DNA of 64,000 nt, from the NCBI RefSeq assembly GCF_014203605.1, contig NZ_JACHJJ010000029.1, positions 42,222 through 106,221 of the forward strand. Reading direction: 5' to 3'. Of this stretch, positions 38,277-50,117 are shown in pieces. This DNA is from Thiemannella venezuelensis (GTDB lineage: Bacteria > Actinomycetota > Actinomycetes > Streptosporangiales > Streptosporangiaceae). Numbering within the stretch: position 1 is the first letter of the stretch; the number at the start of each line of letters is the position of its first letter. Both the position numbers and the translations under genes were made by a program. Below the pieces are notes generated by a model. It saw only the letters and a list, made by a program, of their open reading frames with translations. It had not been told where the DNA came from and did no database searches.

Positions 38277-41200
38277 GTGCCGAACACCGCCGCCCCAGAG
38301 CCGCCCCCTGCCCGGATTGCACGGAGCCTGCCGGGCCTGCCGCGATTCGCGGTCGTCGCGGTCGCGTCCGCGTCGTTCCTGCTGGCCGCCGCGGGACTGG
38401 CCGGTCTCGTCGCCGCGCTGTTCCGCATCCCGGCGACCGAGCTGGAGGATCTGGACAAGCGGGCCAGCGTGGGCGGGTTCGTGCTGGGCGCCGGAGGCCT
38501 CGTGATCGGCCTCGCCGGTCTGGCCGTCAGCGTCGTCGCGCTGCGCGCGCAGCGGCGCCCGCCGCAGGCCGAGCAGGAAGAGGCCGCAGGCGAAGACCGT
38601 GCGGCCGATCCGCCCGGTGGCGACCATGTCTTTTTGGGAGGCGCCTTCCGGGCGGCCGCCACCGCGGCGGAGGTGACCGAGGTGAAAGCCTCCGGAGGGC
38701 GGTCGGTCGCGTTCGGGCGTGACAACCACGGGGTCCTGGCGACCGGGGACATCACCGTCGCCGCGCCCGGGCCGACGCTGCCGCCGGTGGCCGACGTGGA
38801 CGCGACCGGGATCGTCTGGCTGCCGCGCCCGGTCTCGCCGGTGTTCGTCGGCCGTGAGCACGACCTGGAAGCGCTCCGGGAGGCACTGCGGAACGGGCCC
38901 GGGGTGATCGCCCAGGCCGTGGTCGGTCTGGGTGGGATCGGTAAGAGCGAGCTGGCCCTGTACTATGCCGCCCGCTGCGAGGACGCCTACGACCCGGTGT
39001 GGTGGATCGACGCTGACAGCCCCGAACGCGTCCAGGCCGGTCTGGCCGGACTGTGCCGGGCGCTGTGCACGGGCGTGGCGTCGGCGGCCGCGGCCCAGGC
39101 GCCGGTCGAGGAGGCCGCCGCCTGGGCGCTGGCCTGGCTGGCCGGCCGCGACGGCTGGCTGGTCGTCTTCGACAACGTCGAGGAGATCGCCCACATCCAG
39201 CCGTACCTGGGGCGGCTGACCGCCGGGCACGTGCTGATCACCTCCCGCCGGGACACGGGCTGGAGGGAGATGGGCGCCGTGCTGCGGTTGAAGGTTCTGG
39301 AGCCCTCGGCCGCGGTCGAGCTGCTGCGCGACCTGGTCCCGGCGGCCGGCTGGGACGAGGAGTCGGCCGCGGAGCTGGCCGCCGAGCTGGGGGAGCTGCC
39401 GCTGGCGCTCAAACAGGCCGGCGCCTACATCGCGCACACGCCCGGCATGAGCATCCCCCGCTACCGGCATCTGCTGCGCACGGCGCCGGTCAAGGTCCTG
39501 GCCGCCGCCGGTGCCGGGTCCGGACCGGCCGAGCAGGTCGTGGCGCGCACCTGGGCGGTGACCGGCCGGCGCATCGCGCGGGCCGATCCGCTGGCGGTAC
39601 GCCTGCTGCGGCTGCTGGCCTGCTACGCCCCCGACCAGCTGCCGTGCACCGTGCTGAACGGCGTCGAGGACGCCGACGAGTTCGCGGTGGCCGAGGCCCT
39701 GGGGGTGCTGGCCTCCTACAGTATGATCACGCCTTCGGTGGACAGGCAGTCGGTGAGCGTGCACCGCCTGGTGCAGGCCGTCATCCTGGCCGAGATGCCC
39801 GGAGGGAAACGCTCCGCGGTCCGCGCAGAGGCGGCCGCGCTGCTGGAGGCCGCCCTGCCGGACGACCCCCAGCGCACCTCTTCCTGGCCCGCCTACGCAC
39901 GGCTGCTGCCGCACGCCCGGGCCGTCCTGGATCCCGACACCGACGCGATGGGCATGGTCATCGACTATCTGGGCGCCAGCGGTGACGACTCCACCGCCTG
40001 CACCCTGCAACACCGGCGCCTGCTCGCGCTGAGCGACCGTCTCGGTCCCGAGCACACGAGCACCCTGTTCGCCCGGCACGACCTCGCCTACTGGACGGAG
40101 CGGGTGGGGAACGTGGCCGCGGCCCGGGACATGCTGGCGGAGCTGTTGCCGGTGCGCGAGCGGGTGCTGGGGGCCGAGCACCCGGACACCCTGGCCACCC
40201 GGAACCAGCTCGCCAACTCCATCGGGGAGGCGGGCGACGTGACCGGCGCCCGGGACGCGTTCGCGGAGCTGCTGCCGATGGACGAGCGGGTATGGGGGGC
40301 CGAGCACCCGGACACGCTGACGGCCCGGCACATGCTCGCCCGCTGGACGGGGAACGCGGGGGAGGCGGCCGCGGCCCGGGACATGCTGGCGGAGCTGTTG
40401 CCGGTGCGCGATCGCACGCTGGGGGCCGAGCACCCGGACACCCTGAGCACCCGGCACGACCTCGCCGTCTGGACGGGGAGGGCGGGGGAGGCGGCCGCGG
40501 CCCGGGACGCGTTCGCGGAGCTGCTGCCGGTGTACGAGCGGGTGCTGGGGGCCGAGCACCCGGACACCCTGAGCACCCGGAACCAGCTCGCCAACTCCAT
40601 CGGGGACGCGGGGGACGCACCCGGAGCCCGGGACATGCTGGCGGAGCTGCTGCCGGTGTACGAGCGGACGCTGGGCGCCGAGCACCCGAGCGCACTGCAC
40701 CTCAGGTACGACCTCGCCTGGTGGGCGGGGGACGCAGGGGACGCGGCCGCGGCCCGGGACATGCTGGCGGAGCTGCTGCCGGTGCGCGATCGCACGCTGG
40801 GGGCCGAGCACCCGGACACCTTGAACGTCCGGCACGACCTCGCCGTCTGGACGGGAGGGGCGGGGGACGCGGCCGCGGCCCGGGACATGCTGGCGGAGCT
40901 GCTGCCGGTGTACGAGCGGGTCCGCGGCCACGAATGTCCCGACACCCTGGGCACCAGGCACGACCTCGCCTGGTGGACGGGGAAGGCGGGGGAGGCGGCC
41001 GGGGCCCGGGACATGCTGGCGGAGCTGCTGCCGGTGTACGAGCGGGTGCTGGGGGCCGAGCACCCGGGCACGTTGAACACCAGGGACAGCCTCGCCGTCT
41101 GGACGGGGGAGGCGGGGGACGCGGCCGGGGCCCGGGACATGCTGGCGGAGCTGCTGCCGCTGCGCCGGCGGGCCCACGGTCCCGAACACCCGGCCGTGCT

Positions 41201-41381
41201 GGAGAGCTGGCACGAACTCGCCCGCTGGACGGGGGAGGCGGGGGAGGCGGCCGGGGCCCGGGACATGCTGGCGGAGCTGCTGCCGCTGCGCCGGCGGGTC
41301 CGCGGTCCCGAGCATCCGGACACGCTGGACACCCGGCACCAGCTCGCCGACTGGCGGAAGAAAGCCGAAGACCGCTCCTGA
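38277..41381 (+). CDS. Membrane-anchored NB-ARC/TPR STAND NTPase (NLR-like)
   Basis: 1034 residues from a GTG whose GGAAGG lies almost directly upstream; the start is tentative. Order: two membrane segments (about 22-52 and 64-92); a linker containing SVAFGRDNHGVLATGDI (about 142-158); an NB-ARC ATPase beginning VFVGREHDLEALREAL (about 190) with P-loop VVGLGGIGKSELALYYA, Walker B WLVVFDNVEE, sensor HVLITSRRD and GELPLALKQAGAYI; a winged-helix region; then a TPR_10/12-type array from about 575 to the end. Ten 42-residue units starting ARDMLAELLP are nearly identical. Proteins of this plan are signal-transducing NTPases, and some act in antiphage immunity or self-recognition. Ligand and output are unknown, and no separate effector gene is adjacent. 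Confidence 0.88.
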   Translation: MPNTAAPEPPPARIARSLPGLPRFAVVAVASASFLLAAAGLAGLVAALFRIPATELEDLDKRASVGGFVLGAGGLVIGLAGLAVSVVALRAQRRPPQAEQEEAAGEDRAADPPGGDHVFLGGAFRAAATAAEVTEVKASGGRSVAFGRDNHGVLATGDITVAAPGPTLPPVADVDATGIVWLPRPVSPVFVGREHDLEALREALRNGPGVIAQAVVGLGGIGKSELALYYAARCEDAYDPVWWIDADSPERVQAGLAGLCRALCTGVASAAAAQAPVEEAAAWALAWLAGRDGWLVVFDNVEEIAHIQPYLGRLTAGHVLITSRRDTGWREMGAVLRLKVLEPSAAVELLRDLVPAAGWDEESAAELAAELGELPLALKQAGAYIAHTPGMSIPRYRHLLRTAPVKVLAAAGAGSGPAEQVVARTWAVTGRRIARADPLAVRLLRLLACYAPDQLPCTVLNGVEDADEFAVAEALGVLASYSMITPSVDRQSVSVHRLVQAVILAEMPGGKRSAVRAEAAALLEAALPDDPQRTSSWPAYARLLPHARAVLDPDTDAMGMVIDYLGASGDDSTACTLQHRRLLALSDRLGPEHTSTLFARHDLAYWTERVGNVAAARDMLAELLPVRERVLGAEHPDTLATRNQLANSIGEAGDVTGARDAFAELLPMDERVWGAEHPDTLTARHMLARWTGNAGEAAAARDMLAELLPVRDRTLGAEHPDTLSTRHDLAVWTGRAGEAAAARDAFAELLPVYERVLGAEHPDTLSTRNQLANSIGDAGDAPGARDMLAELLPVYERTLGAEHPSALHLRYDLAWWAGDAGDAAAARDMLAELLPVRDRTLGAEHPDTLNVRHDLAVWTGGAGDAAAARDMLAELLPVYERVRGHECPDTLGTRHDLAWWTGKAGEAAGARDMLAELLPVYERVLGAEHPGTLNTRDSLAVWTGEAGDAAGARDMLAELLPLRRRAHGPEHPAVLESWHELARWTGEAGEAAGARDMLAELLPLRRRVRGPEHPDTLDTRHQLADWRKKAEDRS
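40122..41381 (+). repeat. Ten tandem 126-bp repeats encoding the TPR array
   Basis: Ten in-frame 126-bp units begin at 40122 and run exactly to the stop codon. Each encodes a 42-residue TPR-type unit of the form ARDMLAELLPVxxRxxGxEH followed by PDTLxxRxxLAxWTGxAGxAAA. A degenerate unit precedes them (about 40040-40121). Units are far more alike than TPRs in general, and variation concentrates at a few positions (residues 11-16 and 25-33 of each unit). This indicates recent duplication or gene conversion. Confidence 0.92.
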
Positions 41382-41534
41382 AAGCCGTCCCGGCCTCTTG
41401 GGATGACGGCGTGCTTCACCTGGCCGGTGAATCCCGGACGAATATTTCCCGAGAACCATCGTCTTCCGGAAAGATTTGCTCGTATCCATTTCGACAATGG
41501 ACCGCTTGTCGGAGATTTCGCCTGAACGCGCTGA

Positions 41535-42773
41535 TCAGGACGGGTGCGGGAGGGCGGCGACCGGAGAGCGATCCCGTGGAGCCGACCAGCGCAGCGGCAG
41601 GGAGCCCAGGCCGTAGATGCCCTCGACGCCGCCGAACTCCGGATCTCCGTCGAGCGCCAGATCCGGCATGCGAGGGGCCAGGAACGCCAGCGCCTCCTCC
41701 AGCTCAGCCCGTGCCAGGTTCGCGCCCAGGCAGTAGTGGGCGCCGGCGCCGAACGTCAGCAGCCGCGCGTCCCGTCCGGCGGTGACGTCGAACACCTCGC
41801 CCGCCTCGGTCTCGCGGTTGCCGCGCTCGGCGCAGACCGCCACGATCGACCCCGCCGGGAAGACGACCCCGCGGTGCTCGACCTCCTCGACGCAGACCCG
41901 CGCGGTGAACGGGGTGATCGGCTCGTACCGGAGCACCTCCTGCACGGCCCGGCCGGCCAGGGCGGGGTCGGCGGCCAGCAGCGCCCACTGCCCGGGATGC
42001 CCGGCGAACAGGCGCAGCGCGTGCGCGAGCTGCGCCTGGGTGGTGTCGACCCCGCCGGCGAGCACGTTCAGCACCAGGTCGACGCACTCGCCGCGGGTGA
42101 GCCGGTCGCCCTCCTCCTCGGCGGCCAGCAGCGCGCTGACCAGGTCGTCGCCCGGGTCGTCGCGGCGCGCGGCCAGCAGCGCCTCGACGTAGTCGTACAC
42201 CTCGGCCACGGCCCGCTCGATCCGCGGCAGCTCCGTCGCCAGGGCCCGGACGTCGAACTGCCGCTGCACCCAGTGCGACCACTCGTGCAGCCGCGGCGCG
42301 TCCCCGGGCGGCGCGCCGAGCACCGCGGCGATGGCCAGCGCCGGGTACGGCCTGGCCACCGCCGCGACGAACTCGCACGAGGTCGCCGCCCCGTCCCACA
42401 GCCCGGCGAGGAACTCCCGCATGGCCGGGCGCCAGCGGTCCGCCGCCCGCGGGGTGAAGGCCGGGCCCACCAGCGCGCGCAGCCGCCGATGGTGCTCGCC
42501 GCTCTGGTTGAGGATGTTGGCGTCGATCTGCTCCCGCAGGCGGCCCCCGGTGACGCCGAACAGCTCGGCGATCTGCCTGCCGGGGAAGGCGGTGGCCCGC
42601 GACCGCAGGAAGAACTCGCCCGACTCCCGGTCCAGCACCACGTACGAGAGCGGCCCCTGCGCCAGCCAGCCCTGCGCGGCGGCCTCCGCCAGCCGCCGGT
42701 GGTAGACCTCTCCCACCAGGTCGGGCGCCGAGTAGTCGAACACCGGCAGGTCCAGTTCCGTCACGATCGCCAT
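41535..42773 (-). CDS. Cytochrome P450
   Basis: 412 residues from ATG 42773 with GGGAGGCG upstream; a longer frame to 42845 lacks support. Heme-binding loop FGAGAHYCLGANLAR with proximal Cys348; I-helix oxygen-activation motif NVLAGGVDTTQAQ; K-helix ExxR as VQEVLRYEP. It is a soluble bacterial class I P450 that needs ferredoxin and reductase partners not encoded here. The substrate is unknown; proximity to steroid genes about 9 kb away is not evidence of a link. It is convergent with the NLR-like gene, with a 153-bp gap in between. Confidence 0.92.
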   Translation of the reverse strand: MAIVTELDLPVFDYSAPDLVGEVYHRRLAEAAAQGWLAQGPLSYVVLDRESGEFFLRSRATAFPGRQIAELFGVTGGRLREQIDANILNQSGEHHRRLRALVGPAFTPRAADRWRPAMREFLAGLWDGAATSCEFVAAVARPYPALAIAAVLGAPPGDAPRLHEWSHWVQRQFDVRALATELPRIERAVAEVYDYVEALLAARRDDPGDDLVSALLAAEEEGDRLTRGECVDLVLNVLAGGVDTTQAQLAHALRLFAGHPGQWALLAADPALAGRAVQEVLRYEPITPFTARVCVEEVEHRGVVFPAGSIVAVCAERGNRETEAGEVFDVTAGRDARLLTFGAGAHYCLGANLARAELEEALAFLAPRMPDLALDGDPEFGGVEGIYGLGSLPLRWSAPRDRSPVAALPHPS

Positions 42774-42850
42774 GACGCCTCCCACGACGCGGATCGATCT
42801 CGACCGTACCTTCGGGCCGTCCGGCCCGCCCGTGCGAACTCTCACAGCGT

Positions 42851-42894
42851 CGGGCCGGGCTTTTCGGCAGAACTCAGCCGAAAAGCCCGGCCCG
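42851..42894 (-). terminator. Perfect 18-bp terminator hairpin closing the RNA-repair operon
   Basis: 42851-42868 pairs perfectly with 42877-42894 (core GGGCTTTTCGGC) around an 8-nt loop. It lies 31 bp beyond the stop of the leftward RNA-repair gene and upstream of the P450 start, and so most likely terminates the repair operon. Confidence 0.8.
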
Positions 42895-42925
42895 GGGCCG
42901 GACCCTCCGGGCGTGACCGGGACGG

Positions 42926-45868
<2,943 letters not shown>

Positions 45869-45870
45869 CC

Positions 45871-47823
45871 TCATCCCTCCTCGCCGTCCAGGGACCCGGC
45901 GACGTCGCGGACGTCCCCCTCGGCTCCGATGTACCACGTGCGGTGCGCCTCTCCCGCATGGGGCGGGGAGAAACGGCGGAGCTGGGCGGCCAGCACCCCC
46001 GGCGGCACCGGGTGCGCGCGGCCGGCGTTGCGCCGGGCCAGCACCTCGTCCGGGACCAGCACGACCGCGTGCGTCGTCAGTGCGTCGCGGCGGCGGGCCA
46101 CGGCGTGCACCAGGGAGCGCTGGTGCCGGTTCAGCGCGGTGGCGTCCCAGACGGCGGTCCCGCCGCCGGCCAGGAGCGCGTCGAGCCGGCGCAGGCCCTC
46201 GCGCAGGACCTCCGGGTTGGCCCGCTGGTCCGACCGGGACCCGCGCGCCTGGCGCAGGTCGTCGAGCGAGACGACGGCGCCGTCGCCGGCGATCCGCCGG
46301 GCGAAGGTGCTCTTCCCGCTGCCCGACGGCCCGACCATGACGACGAGCCGGGGGAATCCGCCCGACCGCCACCTCCAGCTCAGCGCCACGGCCTCCTCCG
46401 CCGTGGAGATCCGGCCCTGCGCGTAGGCCTCCCGCGTCTCGGCCCAGCACCGGTCCGCCGCGTCGGCGCCGGGTACGCCGGCCGCCGTCCGCGGGCCCGC
46501 CGGTCCGGAGGCGCCGCCGGGTTCCCCCGCGCCCGCCGTACCGGAGCCGTGCCCGGAGGAGGCCCCGAGCGCCCGGCGCAGGCCCGAGCGGAGCGGCTCC
46601 AGGGGCGCCTCGCCGAGCAGCCCGGCGTCGTCCGCGTGGAGCTCGGACCAGGCGACCTGCTCGCGCGCCTCGGCCGCGTCGCCGTCGCCGCGCCCGGCCA
46701 GGACCGCGGCGGCCACCGCGTGCAGGACCCCCAGGTCGGCCGCGGCGGCCAGCCGTACCAGGCCGGTCCTGCGCGACTCGTCGGGGAAGGGCCGGTGCAG
46801 CCCGGCGTGCAGCTCGGCCAGGTCGGCGATGCGCCGGGCCAGGGGCATGCCGAGGGGCGCCGCCAGCCGGGACGCGAGCCGGTTCCGGTGCGCGCCGTGG
46901 AGCAGCGCGGCCAGCACCCCCGCCAGCCGGGCGTCGCCGGTCCGGCCCAGCAGGTCGAGCCGGGAGGCGACGTCGGCCACGGCCGCCTCGGCGCGATCGA
47001 GGGCGGCGGGATCCGGCGTGGGCGTCTCCGGCACGGGTGCGCCCGGGGCGCAGGCCGCCGGTACGGCGTCCCCCGCCGCGGAACCCCCCGCCGCGGGACC
47101 CTCAGACGTGGAGAACCCGTACGGTTCCCCGGCGGGGAACCCCACCGCGGCCAGGAGCGCGGGCACGTCCGCCGAGGCCCCGGAGCGCACCTCCCACAGC
47201 GCGGCGGCCGGGGCCAGGCCGTTCTCGACGACGGGCGCCAGCATCCAGTGCTCGCCGGTCTGCACGTGCCCCGGGCGCACCCACTTGGCCACGCGGTGGG
47301 CGAACTCCTCCCGCTGGAACCCCCCGGCGGTCCGCACGACGTAGCCCTCCTGCCGCGCCGGGTCCACCCGCAGGGCCCGCAGCGCCCGCTCGTCGAAGAC
47401 GCCGCGCCACAGCACCCGCGGTACCGGGACGCCCAGCCTCCGGGCGAAGCGCACGGTCCGGTCCCAGTCCAGGCAGTGCCCGCCGTCCCAGACGGAGAAG
47501 GCGTAGAACCAGCTCTCCAGGTCGGTGTACCCGATCGAGTGGCGGGCGTAGAGGTTCTCCCCGCATACCCGCCACCCCGGCGGGATCGAGCGGGCGATCC
47601 TGCCGTGCAGGGCCTTGATCCAGGCGCGGGACGGGTGGTGCGCCGAGTCGAGCGAGCGGGCGTGCAGCCCGTCGGCGTACAGGGTGGTGTTCTCCCCGTC
47701 GAGCTTCTCCGTGACGACGACCTCCCGGCCCGCCAGCCCCGGCACCCCGCCGGCCCGCACGTCGTCCGCGGACGCCCCGGGCGACCAGGGCAGGTGGGGA
47801 GTGCGCGGATAGTGCACTCGCAT
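45871..47823 (-). CDS. RNA ligase - polynucleotide kinase fusion
   Basis: 650 residues from ATG 47823, with GGGGAGGGG upstream. N-terminal nucleotidyltransferase: motif [12 protein letters not shown] with adenylated Lys40, motif III-like [10 protein letters not shown], motif IV EGYVVRT, motif [10 protein letters not shown] helical middle region (about 270-420; no assignment) follows. The C-terminal P-loop kinase begins near 490: [20 protein letters not shown] (Walker A), [29 protein letters not shown] and the lid [15 protein letters not shown], as in T4 Pnk-type 5'-OH kinases. It would phosphorylate a 5'-OH RNA end and seal it to a 3'-OH. Its stop overlaps the alternative start of the end-processing gene, so the two are translationally coupled. 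Confidence 0.9.
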   Translation of the reverse strand: MRVHYPRTPHLPWSPGASADDVRAGGVPGLAGREVVVTEKLDGENTTLYADGLHARSLDSAHHPSRAWIKALHGRIARSIPPGWRVCGENLYARHSIGYTDLESWFYAFSVWDGGHCLDWDRTVRFARRLGVPVPRVLWRGVFDERALRALRVDPARQEGYVVRTAGGFQREEFAHRVAKWVRPGHVQTGEHWMLAPVVENGLAPAAALWEVRSGASADVPALLAAVGFPAGEPYGFSTSEGPAAGGSAAGDAVPAACAPGAPVPETPTPDPAALDRAEAAVADVASRLDLLGRTGDARLAGVLAALLHGAHRNRLASRLAAPLGMPLARRIADLAELHAGLHRPFPDESRRTGLVRLAAAADLGVLHAVAAAVLAGRGDGDAAEAREQVAWSELHADDAGLLGEAPLEPLRSGLRRALGASSGHGSGTAGAGEPGGASGPAGPRTAAGVPGADAADRCWAETREAYAQGRISTAEEAVALSWRWRSGGFPRLVVMVGPSGSGKSTFARRIAGDGAVVSLDDLRQARGSRSDQRANPEVLREGLRRLDALLAGGGTAVWDATALNRHQRSLVHAVARRRDALTTHAVVLVPDEVLARRNAGRAHPVPPGVLAAQLRRFSPPHAGEAHRTWYIGAEGDVRDVAGSLDGEEG

Positions 47824-48222
47824 GGTCCCCTCCCCGTGACGTCGTGGCGCTCCGGTGACTGTAGGGGGAGGGGCGGAGGTGAATCCATCGAATAACGCCT
47901 GCCGCGACCCGGCTCGCGCCGGGTCCCCCTCAGGGCGGCTGAGGCCGCGCCGCCGTACACCCGCCGCGGTCAGGGGTCGATCGCCCGGGCCCGCCGGCGT
48001 GGATCGTCATCCGGGGGCCGTGCACCGCCGAAGCGGATCCGTGCAGCAGGTTGGCGATCCGCGGGCCCCGGCGACCCCTCGAACCGGCCAGGACGACCGG
48101 CATCATGATGCTGGGGCTTCACCCAGGGGCAAGGTCCAGCCCCTGTGCGGCCCGGCCGGATCGTCGTGCGGTTGGCAGCCGTGCGTTCGCGCCGTACGGG
48201 GACCGGAGGCGCCGCCCGGGCG
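47824..48222. other. 399-bp intergenic region upstream of the RNA-repair operon
   Basis: No gene supported. It must hold the promoter of the repair operon. On the minus strand, ACCTTGCCCCTGGGTGAAG (around 48117-48137) resembles a decayed MerR-family operator, and GGGGCT/AGCCCC arms flank it. No MerR gene is present. Confidence 0.4.
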
Positions 48223-48696
48223 TCACGGAAGGGGCGGAGGGTCTTCCCGCAGGAGGTGCCGGAGCTCGGCGGTGTGCTGCTCGACGAGGTGGGGGCGCCC
48301 GTGGTACTGGGCCGGCGTGTTCTGGAGGAGGACGATCCTCCAGGCGCCGTCGTGCCGCTCGGCGATGAGGGTCTGGTGGGCGTTGACGGCCGGGTCCGGC
48401 CCGGCGGCCCCGGGCGGGACCATGCCGACGACGGCCCGGAGCAGCGCCGTGTCGGGGCCGAGGCGGCGGATCTCGCGCACCTTGGCGACGTAGGCGGCGG
48501 TGGGGTGGTCGGTGAAGATCGCGGAGAGGTGTTCGAAGACCTCCTCCCCGCCCGTCTCGACGCTGCCGTCGAACCCGATGACCGTGCCGTCGACGGCGAA
48601 CAGCGAGGCGTAGTCCTCGGCGTCGCGGCGGTTCCAGGCGTCCAGCAGCCGGACGTAGAGGTCGCGGACGGAGGGGGCGGCGGGATCGGCGGCCAT
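48223..48696 (-). CDS. SnoaL-like / SgcJ-EcaC family protein
   Basis: 157 residues from ATG 48696 with GGAGATC upstream. It is a compact NTF2-like fold: DLYVRLLDAWNRRDAEDYAS, FAVDGTVIGFDGS, VREIRRLGPDTALLRAVVG and HQTLIAERHDGAWRIVLLQN. Members are annotated as SgcJ/EcaC oxidoreductases, but most have no known reaction; many are small hydrolase or isomerase-like proteins. It stands alone, divergent from the HxlR regulator, with 217 bp between them. Confidence 0.82.
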   Translation of the reverse strand: MAADPAAPSVRDLYVRLLDAWNRRDAEDYASLFAVDGTVIGFDGSVETGGEEVFEHLSAIFTDHPTAAYVAKVREIRRLGPDTALLRAVVGMVPPGAAGPDPAVNAHQTLIAERHDGAWRIVLLQNTPAQYHGRPHLVEQHTAELRHLLREDPPPLP

Positions 48697-48884
48697 GGGA
48701 TCTCCGGGGTCGGCGGCTCAGGTGGTCGTTCCCACGATAGGTACCCCGCCCGGGCCCGGACACCCGGTCCGGGCGACCGGATACTCGGCGATCCGGTACG
48801 ACGCAGGATCCTGGAACTGCCCGCGGGCGGGGAACGACGCCCACTCGCCGCGATGTCAAATTGCTAAAAACAAGTGTGATCTGA

Positions 48885-48913
48885 TTATGGATTCATAAGC
48901 TAAAATTCGAAGC
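48885..48913 (+). promoter_or_regulatory. Probable leaderless promoter of the HxlR gene
   Basis: TAAAAT at 48901-48906 fits an actinobacterial -10 and lies 7 nt before the ATG at 48914, with no Shine-Dalgarno, as in leaderless transcripts. The palindrome TTATG-GATT-CATAA (48885-48898) sits just upstream and GCTAAAA is repeated at 48863 and 48899, possible autoregulatory sites. Confidence 0.5.
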
Positions 48914-49555
48914 ATGGCGAAGCGTGAGTTCGGGCAGTACTGCGGGCTCGCCCGCGCGGTGGAGATCGTGGGTGAGCGCTGGGCGCTGCTCATCGTCCGT
49001 GACCTGCTCGTCGGTCCCCGGCGCTACACGGACCTGCGCAAGGGCCTGCCGAAGATCCCGACCAACATCCTGTCGGCCCGGCTGAAGGAGATGGAGGCCG
49101 CCGGGGTGGTGCACCGGCGCGTCCTGCCCCGCCCCGACGGCTCGGTGGTCTACGAGCTGACCGAGTACGGCAGAGACCTGGAGGAGGCCGTGGCGCACCT
49201 GAGCCGCTGGGGCGCCAGGTCGCTGGGCGAGCCCCGGCCGGGTGAGATCGTCACCCCGGCCTCGATGGTCCTGGCGATGCGCAACACCTTCCGCCCCGAG
49301 GCGGCCGCCGGCCTGACCGCCGGCTACGAGCTGCGCATGGGGGAGGTCGTCTTCCACCTCCGGGTCGCCGACGGCGCGCTGCACGCCGGAGAGGGCCCGC
49401 TGCCGGACGCGGACCTGGTGATCGAGACCGGGCTGGCGATCAAGGCGCTGATGGCCGGCGAGATCACCCCGGACGAGGCCGTCGCCGCAGGCGCCGTGCG
49501 CCTCACCGGCGATCCCGCGCTGCTGAAGAGGTTCGTCGAGACCTTCCGCATCTGA
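48914..49555 (+). CDS. HxlR-family winged-helix regulator with C-terminal SCP2-like domain
   Basis: 213 residues. The N-terminal HxlR winged helix (about 5-100) shows CGLARAVEIVGERWALLIVR, DLLVGPRRYTDLRKGLPKI and LSARLKEMEAAGVVHRR; the single Cys near residue 10 is the usual redox or thiol-sensing position. The C-terminal 100 residues (GYELRMGEVVFHLRVADGAL, DLVIETGLAIKALMAGEITP) look like a sterol-carrier/SCP2-type lipid pocket, an arrangement seen in many actinobacterial HxlR proteins. Ligand and targets are unknown; the divergent SnoaL-like gene is the nearest candidate. Confidence 0.88.
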   Translation: MAKREFGQYCGLARAVEIVGERWALLIVRDLLVGPRRYTDLRKGLPKIPTNILSARLKEMEAAGVVHRRVLPRPDGSVVYELTEYGRDLEEAVAHLSRWGARSLGEPRPGEIVTPASMVLAMRNTFRPEAAAGLTAGYELRMGEVVFHLRVADGALHAGEGPLPDADLVIETGLAIKALMAGEITPDEAVAAGAVRLTGDPALLKRFVETFRI

Positions 49556-49556
49556 T

Positions 49557-49604
49557 CCCGGCGCGTGCCCCGGCGGGCCGATCGACCCGGGAACACGCGC
49601 CGGG
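49557..49604 (+). terminator. Hairpin after the HxlR gene
   Basis: 49557-49567 (CCCGGCGCGTG) pairs with 49594-49604 (CACGCGCCGGG), 11 bp perfect, with a 26-nt loop that can itself pair partly. It begins right after the stop codon. Confidence 0.6.
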
Positions 49605-49669
49605 CCGGATCACGGGCGAGGCGGCGCCGGCGAGGGAACCGGTCGCCGCGGGAACACGGGCGGGCCGGG

Positions 49670-50059
49670 TCAGCCGGTGGGCCGCCCGGACCGCAGGTCG
49701 CCGAGGACCTCGGCGAACGCCGTGCCCGCCTCGGCGAGAGCGGACTCGAGCAGGGCGGGTTGGGCGGCCAGCAGGTCGGACCGGGCCTCCTCGGCGAGGC
49801 GCTCGGCCTCGGCGCAGAGGGAGGCGAGGGTGTCCACCCCCAGGTTCGCGGAGGCGCCTTTCAGGGTGTGCGCCCAGTGGACCGCCGCGTCGAGGTCCGC
49901 CGTGCCGATCGCCGCGGTGAGGTCGGCCAGGAGGACCGGCGCCCGGTCCAGGAACGAGACGATGAGCCGTTCGGTGAACGCGACCTCCTCCGGAGTGTCG
50001 TCCTCGATCAGATCCGCGATGCGCGCGCGGATGCTCAGAGTGGTGCCGCGCACGGTCAT
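49670..50059 (-). CDS. Stand-alone Hpt phosphotransfer protein
   Basis: 129 residues from ATG 50059. It is an all-helical Hpt domain with phospho-acceptor His64 in HTLKGASANLG. Its helices are amphipathic, with no catalytic ATPase motif. It follows the response regulator by 58 bp on the same strand, so the two are probably one unit. Hpt proteins shuttle phosphoryl groups between hybrid kinases and response regulators; the only hybrid kinase in the window is at 19041-21446, about 28 kb away, so partnership is only a possibility. Confidence 0.88.
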   Translation of the reverse strand: MTVRGTTLSIRARIADLIEDDTPEEVAFTERLIVSFLDRAPVLLADLTAAIGTADLDAAVHWAHTLKGASANLGVDTLASLCAEAERLAEEARSDLLAAQPALLESALAEAGTAFAEVLGDLRSGRPTG

Positions 50060-50117
50060 CGGGGCCTTCCGGGAGACGCCGGGCGGTCCGCCGCCCGGGG
50101 CGCCGGGCCGTACGGGC

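Noticed and set aside
40122..41381. Regular repeats that could be mistaken for a CRISPR array
   Set aside because: 126-bp coding repeats with no spacers, in frame with a TPR protein; no cas genes.
38163..41489. 1108-codon minus-strand frame opposite the NLR-like gene
   Set aside because: Its repeating product simply mirrors the 126-bp TPR repeats of the plus-strand gene; no recognisable fold and no ribosome site.
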